Shown: positions 59,028 through 64,000 of the stretch, piece after piece
Numbering within the stretch: position 1 is the first letter of the stretch
Layout: each line of letters begins with the position of its first letter
Assembly (NCBI GenBank): GCA_965242785.1
Contig: CBDETA010000004.1
Span: 806,001-870,000, forward strand
DNA from: Maricaulis sp965242785
Lineage (GTDB): Bacteria > Pseudomonadota > Alphaproteobacteria > Caulobacterales > Maricaulaceae
Length of the DNA: 64,000 nucleotides
Direction: 5' to 3'
The notes under the pieces: generated by a model
Told to the model about the DNA's origin: nothing
Database searches by the model: none
What the model saw: only the letters and a program-made list of their open reading frames with translations
Made by a program: the position numbers and the translations under genes

Positions 59028-60464
59028 TCAGAGCTCGTCGTGACCGATTACGTTGAAGGTGTTCTCGTAACCGGAATAGTTCCGGTTGGACGCGATGATG
59101 AATTGCACGATGTCCAACCAGCCATAGGTGTCAGTATTGTATTTTTCGAACTGGTAGTCGAACAGGGTCCAGCCGAACTGGGCCGGGCGGTTGGCGGCGG
59201 ACTTGGCTCCGAAGAAGGACAAGAGATCGCCCATGATGTAAACGCCGATGACGCCATACCAGGTCGCACTGGCAAAATTCAGGACGACATCATAGTTGGG
59301 TGCTTGAGCGAATGCCGATGTGACCAAATTGGTCTTCACCCCGTTGGCTCCGAATGTCGGCAGGCCCTTGTATTGATCCTGGACATAGACGGAAAAGCTG
59401 CGATTGGCGTTGGCGTGGGCGGCACTGCCACTTGTGTTGTCGCTCCAGCCGACAGGTACACCCAGGCTGAGACTGTCATTGATCCGGTTGAGCAGAACGA
59501 TCATTGAGCGCACGGAGCCGAGGGTCTGCAGGGTGCTTGACGATGTGACAGGGTAGGCCGAAAGCACGCTTGCGAGCGTGTTCAGCACAGACGTGGCGTC
59601 GCCGCTGTAGCCATTCCAGTCATCGACTTTCAGGCTCATGACCACCATCTCGGATGCATTGCTGGCCAGGAAGGCCTTGCACTCGTCCATCAGGGAGGTG
59701 AAGGACTGGTACTCATTGATGCCCGAGGAGCTGCCCAGGTCGCCGTGGCAGGTCACGAATGAGTAAACACCCGACGATTTGAGCACTTTGAGGCGGACGT
59801 CCAGCAAGCGGACACCGCCGTTCAATTGGTCGGTGATGGAGAACCGGTGGCAGGCATACGGCGTGCTGATGGTTGTGTTGATCGCTGCCGAGTCGTGGGT
59901 GCCTGGAAGGTTGAGCTTTCCGATTGACCGGGAATCCTCGATCGCCTGAAGCCAGTTTGAAGCCTGGGTATCAGTGGTGTGCAGGTCGACAATGGCGTAG
60001 CGCATGAACACTTTGGTATTGCCGCCGATCAGCTTGAGAACAATGGCGTTGTCACCCGCCTGCAGCATCTTGGCCGGCACCGACCAGACCATGTCGTAGA
60101 AACTGGTGATGTGCGGATCGAAGCCGGAGACAAGCAGCTGACCGTTCACGGTGATGGAAATCGGGCAGTTTGACGTCCCGTTCACGGTCGAGCTGCACAA
60201 TTGGAAAATCAGGTTCACGCCCTGCTTTTGGGCGAGCTTGAGATTGAATTTGAAGAAGCCGTCGACATAGTTGATCGACCAGCATGAATACGGCGCATTG
60301 AAGTCGCAGCCTTGGTAGAGCGGCAGCGAGTAGTTTGCTGTCTGCTGCGGATCGGGGCGTGTGAAGTCGATCGTCTGTTTCAGTGCGCCCGAGGCGGCCG
60401 CGGATGGGTTCGCTTTTGCGGACCGCTTGGTCGCAGTAGGGGCGTCGGGTGTGTCGAGGGACAT
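59028..60464 (-). CDS. PI-PLC X-domain-like protein with an N-terminal beta domain
   Basis: A 478-residue protein in two parts. Residues about 45-165 form a Cys-containing (C53, C61, C90, C100) beta-rich domain. Residues 175-470 look like a phosphatidylinositol-specific phospholipase C barrel: LNLPGTHDSAAI (His190), RLLDVRL (Asp222, Arg224) and FVTCHGDL (His240) match the two catalytic His and the Asp/Arg of bacterial PI-PLC. No signal peptide is visible from ATG 60464. The G+C content is visibly lower and codon use more mixed than in neighbours, which suggests acquisition. AGGAT precedes the start. Confidence 0.75.
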   Translation of the reverse strand: MSLDTPDAPTATKRSAKANPSAAASGALKQTIDFTRPDPQQTANYSLPLYQGCDFNAPYSCWSINYVDGFFKFNLKLAQKQGVNLIFQLCSSTVNGTSNCPISITVNGQLLVSGFDPHITSFYDMVWSVPAKMLQAGDNAIVLKLIGGNTKVFMRYAIVDLHTTDTQASNWLQAIEDSRSIGKLNLPGTHDSAAINTTISTPYACHRFSITDQLNGGVRLLDVRLKVLKSSGVYSFVTCHGDLGSSSGINEYQSFTSLMDECKAFLASNASEMVVMSLKVDDWNGYSGDATSVLNTLASVLSAYPVTSSSTLQTLGSVRSMIVLLNRINDSLSLGVPVGWSDNTSGSAAHANANRSFSVYVQDQYKGLPTFGANGVKTNLVTSAFAQAPNYDVVLNFASATWYGVIGVYIMGDLLSFFGAKSAANRPAQFGWTLFDYQFEKYNTDTYGWLDIVQFIIASNRNYSGYENTFNVIGHDEL

Positions 60465-60715
60465 GAGAGCATCCTGAAGGTGAGAGTGATCGTTCCGCCG
60501 CACGCGTGCGGTCGGCCGTACAAGTCTGACAACTCACTCGAAATCGAGCTGGCCAGCCCGAAGGCGCATTGGGTGTCTTCGGGAACGCAGGGCCAGCGGC
60601 CTCAGGCGCTGGAAAAGGCGCATTCTGAAGCCTCTCAACTTTAGCGGATTAGTTTTAAATTGTCGACTCTCATTGCGCCACTCAGGCGTGTTCTGTCAAC
60701 ATGCGCTTCGCGGTG

Positions 60716-61621
60716 TCAGCGATTGAGGCAGAATGCGACTGGCTGGAACAGCATCCATTCGATGAAGGCCTTGATCTTCGGTTCCCGGGCGCGGGCCGGG
60801 TCGAAGACGAGGTAGTGGGAATGGGTGTGGGGGCTTTCATGCGTGAAGGGCTGGATCAGGGTGCCCGAGGCGAGCTGTTCGGCGAAATAGATCGGCGTGA
60901 CGATGGCGGCCGCATCACCGGATGCCAGCGCGGCCGAGACCTCCATGGTCTGGGTCTCCAGTTCCAGCGCCGGACGCTCGGGCAGACGGGCCGGGTCGAC
61001 ACCGCACTCCTCCATCCAGGCCCGCCACCAGTGGATGGGGCCGAACAGGCGCAGTTTCAGCAGGTCTTCCGGTCTCTCGAACGGACCGAAGCGGGCGACG
61101 GCCTGGGCCGGGACCAGCGGCGCGGTGCGATCCTCGAACAGATGCCGCACCTCCAGGCCCGGCCAGTCGCCCTTGCCGATGCGGATGCCGATATCGGCCT
61201 CTCCGCCCCGGATGTCGACCAGGTCGGACCGGCTGTCGATGCGCACGGCGAGCTGCGGATGCGCCAGTTGGAAGGCGCCGATGCGCGGCACCAGCCAGTT
61301 CGAGCAGAAGGTGGGCAGGGCGGTCACGGACAGAACGCTGTCGCGGTCCTCACGCACATCCCGGAAGGTGCGCTCCAAGAGCCGGAAGGCTTCAGACGTG
61401 CCCTGGGCCAGGCGGGCGCCGCGCGGGGTCAGTTCGACATGACGTGCCTTGCGTTCGAACAGGGCAAAGCCCAGTCGGTCTTCCAGCAGCTTGATCTGAT
61501 AGCTCACTGCTGCCTGGGTCATGCCCAGCCTGTCCCCGGTGCGGGTGAAATTGCCCAGACGGGCCGCGGTCTCGAACACGCGAATGGCATGAATGGGCGG
61601 AAGCGGCGGCGGTTGAGCCAT
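60716..61621 (-). CDS. LysR-type transcriptional regulator (GcvA-like)
   Basis: A 301-residue LysR protein with a winged HTH (LPPIHAIRVFETAARLGNFTRTGDRLGMTQAAVSYQIK region, residues 7-45) and a periplasmic-binding-fold effector domain (ADIGIRIGKGDWPGL is typical of the GcvA/AmpR group). ATG 61621 has AAGGTG just upstream; GTG 61627 is a nearby alternative. It is divergent from a 50-residue protein gene 90 bases away, the usual arrangement of a LysR regulator and its target. Confidence 0.92.
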   Translation of the reverse strand: MAQPPPLPPIHAIRVFETAARLGNFTRTGDRLGMTQAAVSYQIKLLEDRLGFALFERKARHVELTPRGARLAQGTSEAFRLLERTFRDVREDRDSVLSVTALPTFCSNWLVPRIGAFQLAHPQLAVRIDSRSDLVDIRGGEADIGIRIGKGDWPGLEVRHLFEDRTAPLVPAQAVARFGPFERPEDLLKLRLFGPIHWWRAWMEECGVDPARLPERPALELETQTMEVSAALASGDAAAIVTPIYFAEQLASGTLIQPFTHESPHTHSHYLVFDPARAREPKIKAFIEWMLFQPVAFCLNR

Positions 61622-61711
61622 AAACACACCTTATCAAAGGCCATCGAGAACGCGTTGGTGAAGCAAGGTGTCGGCGCTTAAGTCTGAAGTCAACTTATGA
61701 CGGAGGTCGCC

Positions 61712-61864
61712 ATGACACTGGTTGAGCTGATGATTGAACGCACCCCGCCCACCGTGGTGGGCGCGGATCCCAAACGCTGGGCGGTGGACCGCTCCTGGTG
61801 GGGCTGGCTGACGGGCGCCTTTGCCTGGATGGAGGGCCAGCGTGACTGGCACCGCAAGATCTAG
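61712..61864 (+). CDS. 50-residue Trp-rich small protein
   Basis: A short ORF with an excellent ribosome site (GGAGGT, five bases before ATG 61712) encodes a 50-residue protein with six Trp (W23, W29, W30, W32, W39, W46) and a basic end (QRDWHRKI). It has no membrane helix. No family is recognised. It is divergent from the LysR gene, so it is a likely target. Its TAG overlaps the stop of the convergent metalloprotease gene within CTAG. Confidence 0.6.
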   Translation: MTLVELMIERTPPTVVGADPKRWAVDRSWWGWLTGAFAWMEGQRDWHRKI

Positions 61865-62580
61865 CGTGCGTCGCTGATCGTGTTGGCCAGTGCCGGATGC
61901 CGATAGGCATTGGCCGCATAGGCGGTGAGGTCGGCCGGGCCCGTTGATGCCGATGACGGGTCTTCACCGGGGCCGGCGGTGCGCATTTCCGCAAGCTGCT
62001 GGCTCAGCGAGGGCTGGATCGTCTCCCCAGCCGGTCCGTCCTCGCCCTCACCGCCTGCTTCTCCCCGGCGCATTTCCGCCCGGGACTGCGCAATCTTCGC
62101 ATCGGCCAGGGCGGCCACCTTGCGGTCCTGGCCGGAGGGTTCCGCAGGGGCCAGGGCGGCCTTCTTCACCTGCTGCATCTTCTCGATGGTGGCTTCCGGA
62201 TCGCCGCGAACTTCGCTGGCATCGATGGGAACTTCCCCGCCCACTGCATAGGAGCGTCCGTCCGGACCCCGTTGATAGCTGTAGCTGGCCGCCCCGGCAT
62301 GCACGCCGCCGGCGGCCTGGTGCGCCTGTTCATGGGCGCGGACCTCGCGGTCACGCGCCTTCAGAGCCTCGACCTCGCGCTGGTCCTCTTCGCTGAGTCT
62401 CGAGATGCGCCGGGATTTCTCGGCGCCACCACAGCCCTTGCAGGCGTCCGAACCGCAAGAGGCGCAGCCGGCTGTCGCAGCCGCTGCAGCCGGCGCCGGG
62501 CGGTTGTCGGCGCGTACAGCCGCCCAGCCGCTGGCAGGCGATGGCATGGGGGCGGATGGCAGGCCGGAGATCATGGCCAC
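61861..62580 (-). CDS. SprA-related putative metalloprotease
   Basis: A 239-residue protein with the conserved block REVRAHEQAHQAAGG, containing the zinc-protease motif HEQAH (83-87), followed by GAASYSYQRGPDGRSYAVGGEVPID. This matches the SprA-related/CJM1_0395 family. Ahead of it lies a C-x2-C-x4-C-x2-C cluster (Cys39, 42, 47, 50). Flanks are low-complexity Ala/Glu/Gly. No signal peptide is obvious. Family members have no well-tested substrate. It is convergent with the 50-residue gene. Confidence 0.8.
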   Translation of the reverse strand: MAMISGLPSAPMPSPASGWAAVRADNRPAPAAAAATAGCASCGSDACKGCGGAEKSRRISRLSEEDQREVEALKARDREVRAHEQAHQAAGGVHAGAASYSYQRGPDGRSYAVGGEVPIDASEVRGDPEATIEKMQQVKKAALAPAEPSGQDRKVAALADAKIAQSRAEMRRGEAGGEGEDGPAGETIQPSLSQQLAEMRTAGPGEDPSSASTGPADLTAYAANAYRHPALANTISDAR

Positions 62581-62629
62581 AGAATGCCGTCCCGCGCCTT
62601 AAGCCGGGTTCAAGAAAATCGCTAAAATG

Positions 62630-62643
62630 CCTGATAAATCAGG
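62630..62643 (-). terminator. Weak stem-loop after ihfB
   Basis: CCTGA/TCAGG with a four-base loop, followed on the minus strand by ATTTTAGCGATTTTC, lies just past the ihfB stop. The stem is short, so termination is tentative. Confidence 0.35.
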
Positions 62644-62651
62644 ACAGCAGA

Positions 62652-62963
62652 TCAGCTTCCGGCGAGTTCCGGAACGGTATCCCGCGAGGCATCGACGCGC
62701 TCGCGCAATTCCTTGCCGGTCTTGAAGAAGGGAACGTGCTTTTCCTTCACGGCCACGCTGTCGCCGGTGCGCGGATTGCGACCCACCCGGGACGGGCGGC
62801 GGCGGACGGAGAAGGCACCGAAGCCGCGAAGTTCGACCCGGTCGCCGCGGGCGAGGGCGTCGGTGATTCCATCCAGAATCGTGTTGACCACGCGTTCGAC
62901 ATCGCGGTGGTAAAGGTGAGGATTGGCCTCGGCCAATTTGTCGATCAACTCGGATTTGATCAT
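62652..62963 (-). CDS. ihfB: Integration host factor subunit beta
   Basis: A 103-residue HU/IHF-fold protein with MIKSELIDKLAEANPHL, the GRNPRTGDSVAV DNA-binding arm region, and PFFKTGKELRERV, all typical of IHF-beta. With IHF-alpha it bends DNA at promoters and replication sites. The start is ATG 62963 with GGAGGT upstream; the frame is open further but not family-like. It follows rpsA, a common order in proteobacteria, separated by a strong terminator, so it has its own promoter. Confidence 0.95.
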   Translation of the reverse strand: MIKSELIDKLAEANPHLYHRDVERVVNTILDGITDALARGDRVELRGFGAFSVRRRPSRVGRNPRTGDSVAVKEKHVPFFKTGKELRERVDASRDTVPELAGS

Positions 62964-63029
62964 GCTAAACCTCCGCGCCTGAACGCCTAATCCTTGCCTG
63001 TGGCGATGCAACCGTCAATGCACACGGTC

Positions 63030-63062
63030 AAAAAAAACCGGCCGGAGCGCGGGGCTCCGGCC
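63030..63062 (-). terminator. Intrinsic terminator of rpsA
   Basis: GGCCGGAG (63040-63047) pairs with CTCCGGCC (63055-63062) with a 7-base loop, followed on the minus strand by a run of eight T. It separates rpsA from ihfB. Confidence 0.92.
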
Positions 63063-63094
63063 GATTCTTCATGGAGTCAGTGGTCGGACGGGAC

Positions 63095-64000
63095 TTAGCT
63101 GTCCGACTTGTCCTCTTTCTCGCGCAGGGCGGCACCCAGGATGTCACCCAGCGAAGCGCCGGCATCGGAGGAGCCATACTGCTCGACAGCTTCACGCTCT
63201 TCGGAGATTTCCAGGGCCTTGATGGACAGGGAAATCCGGCGCGTGGCCTTATCGATATTGGTGATGCGGGCATCGACCTTGTCGCCAACCGCGAAGCGCT
63301 CCGGACGCTGTTCCGCACGGTCGCGGGACAGGTCGGACTTGCGGATGAAGGCTTTCATCGTGCCGTCATCGCCGAAGGCGACTTCGATACCGCCCGAGGT
63401 GACCTCGGTGACGGAGCAGGTGACGGTGTCGCCACGGCCGACGCCGGAGCTGTCCATCGGGTCACCGGCCAGCTGCTTGATGCCCAGGGAGACGCGCTCC
63501 TTCTCGACATCCACATCCAGCACTTTGGCGTCAACGACATCGCCCTTCTTGAAGGCTTCGATGGCTTGCTCGCCCGACTTTTCCCAGGAGATGTCGGAGA
63601 GGTGCACCATGCCGTCGATATCGCCTTCCAGGCCGACGAACAGACCGAATTCGGTGATGTTCTTGATCTCGCCCTTGATGGCGGTGCCGGACGGATGGGT
63701 TTCGGCGAAGACTTCCCACGGATTGCGCTGGGTCTGTTTCACGCCCAGGGAGATGCGGCGCTTGTCGGCGTCGACATCCAGGACCATGACCTGCACTTCT
63801 TGCGAGGTGGACAGGATCTTGCCCGGGTGGACGTTCTTCTTGGTCCAGGACATTTCCGACACGTGGACCAGGCCTTCGACGCCTTCTTCCAGCTCAACGA
63901 ACGCACCGTATTCGGCGATGTTCGTGACGCGGCCCTCGAAGGTCGCACCGACCGGGTACTTGGCGGCAACGCCTTCCCACGGATCCGACATCAGCTGCTT
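63095..64000 (-). CDS. rpsA: 30S ribosomal protein S1, C-terminal part (cut by window edge)
   Basis: The C-terminal 301 residues of S1 are present; the frame continues past 64000, so the N-terminal half is outside. Three complete S1 RNA-binding repeats are visible, each with GxVxNITEFGxFVxLxGDIDGMVHLSDISW-like blocks, and a divergent last repeat (GIEVAFGDDGTMKAFIRKSDLSRD). S1 binds mRNA leaders at the 30S subunit. It ends ...REKEDKSDS and is followed by a strong terminator and ihfB. Confidence 0.97.
   Translation of the reverse strand, partial: KQLMSDPWEGVAAKYPVGATFEGRVTNIAEYGAFVELEEGVEGLVHVSEMSWTKKNVHPGKILSTSQEVQVMVLDVDADKRRISLGVKQTQRNPWEVFAETHPSGTAIKGEIKNITEFGLFVGLEGDIDGMVHLSDISWEKSGEQAIEAFKKGDVVDAKVLDVDVEKERVSLGIKQLAGDPMDSSGVGRGDTVTCSVTEVTSGGIEVAFGDDGTMKAFIRKSDLSRDRAEQRPERFAVGDKVDARITNIDKATRRISLSIKALEISEEREAVEQYGSSDAGASLGDILGAALREKEDKSDS

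Overview
The window is a G+C-rich chromosome segment from an alphaproteobacterium. It most resembles the stalked or dimorphic Caulobacterales/Hyphomonadaceae (Maricaulis-like). The grounds are a DivL-type pseudo-kinase with Tyr at the histidine-kinase phospho-site, the order tsaE-amgK-murU-addB-addA-trxA, the trpF-trpB-trpA-accD-folC operon, ChvI/ChvG beside a PTS-Ntr module, a hemC-hemD-mic60-hemY operon, a Usg protein and a CC0125-type lipoprotein. Species assignment is inference. No phage, transposon, CRISPR array or integrase is visible; this is core chromosome with a few accessory-looking genes.

Layout. 0-4.6 kb: AIM24-family protein, bacterioferritin with its ferredoxin, then a DUF305 metal-binding-type exported protein followed by a His-rich LVIVD-repeat lipoprotein. 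4.5-13.7 kb: YghU-type glutathione transferase, tRNA-Thr(CGU), the minus-strand haem/Mic60 operon, and the divergent tsaD-gpsA-YciI-Rieske operon. 13.7-23.2 kb: small lipoproteins, creatininase-like hydrolase, a 26-residue membrane peptide, an exported methyltransferase, a chemoreceptor with a CtrA-like box, rlmN, IalB-like protein, isoaspartyl peptidase and an SDR dehydrogenase. 23.2-35 kb: TonB-dependent siderophore receptor with Fur-like boxes, lipoproteins, usg, dapF, prolyl oligopeptidase, and a DUF1214/DUF1254 pair. 35-38.3 kb: chvI, chvG, EIIA-Man and HPr, without hprK. 38.3-53.4 kb: a very acidic membrane protein, a TonB-domain lipoprotein, divL, 2Fe-2S ferredoxin, and the tsaE-amgK-murU-addB-addA run followed by trxA. 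53.4-58.9 kb: cupin protein and the trpFBA-accD-folC operon. 59-64 kb: a PI-PLC-like protein of lower G+C, a LysR regulator divergent from a 50-residue Trp-rich protein, a SprA-related metalloprotease, ihfB, and the 3' part of rpsA.

The genes group into envelope and cell-cycle sensing (ChvG-ChvI, DivL, chemoreceptor), iron and haem handling (Bfd/Bfr, TonB receptor, HemC/HemD), wall recycling (AmgK/MurU), double-strand break repair (AddAB), and biosynthesis (Trp, malonyl-CoA, folate, DAP). Many genes overlap by ATGA or GTGA, so operons are tightly coupled. No gene-free stretch exceeds 300 bases. I did not find an obviously new multi-gene system. The best candidates for new biology are the DUF305/LVIVD pair, the PTS cluster lacking hprK, the PI-PLC-like protein, the two micro-proteins and the chvI-linked 566-residue protein.
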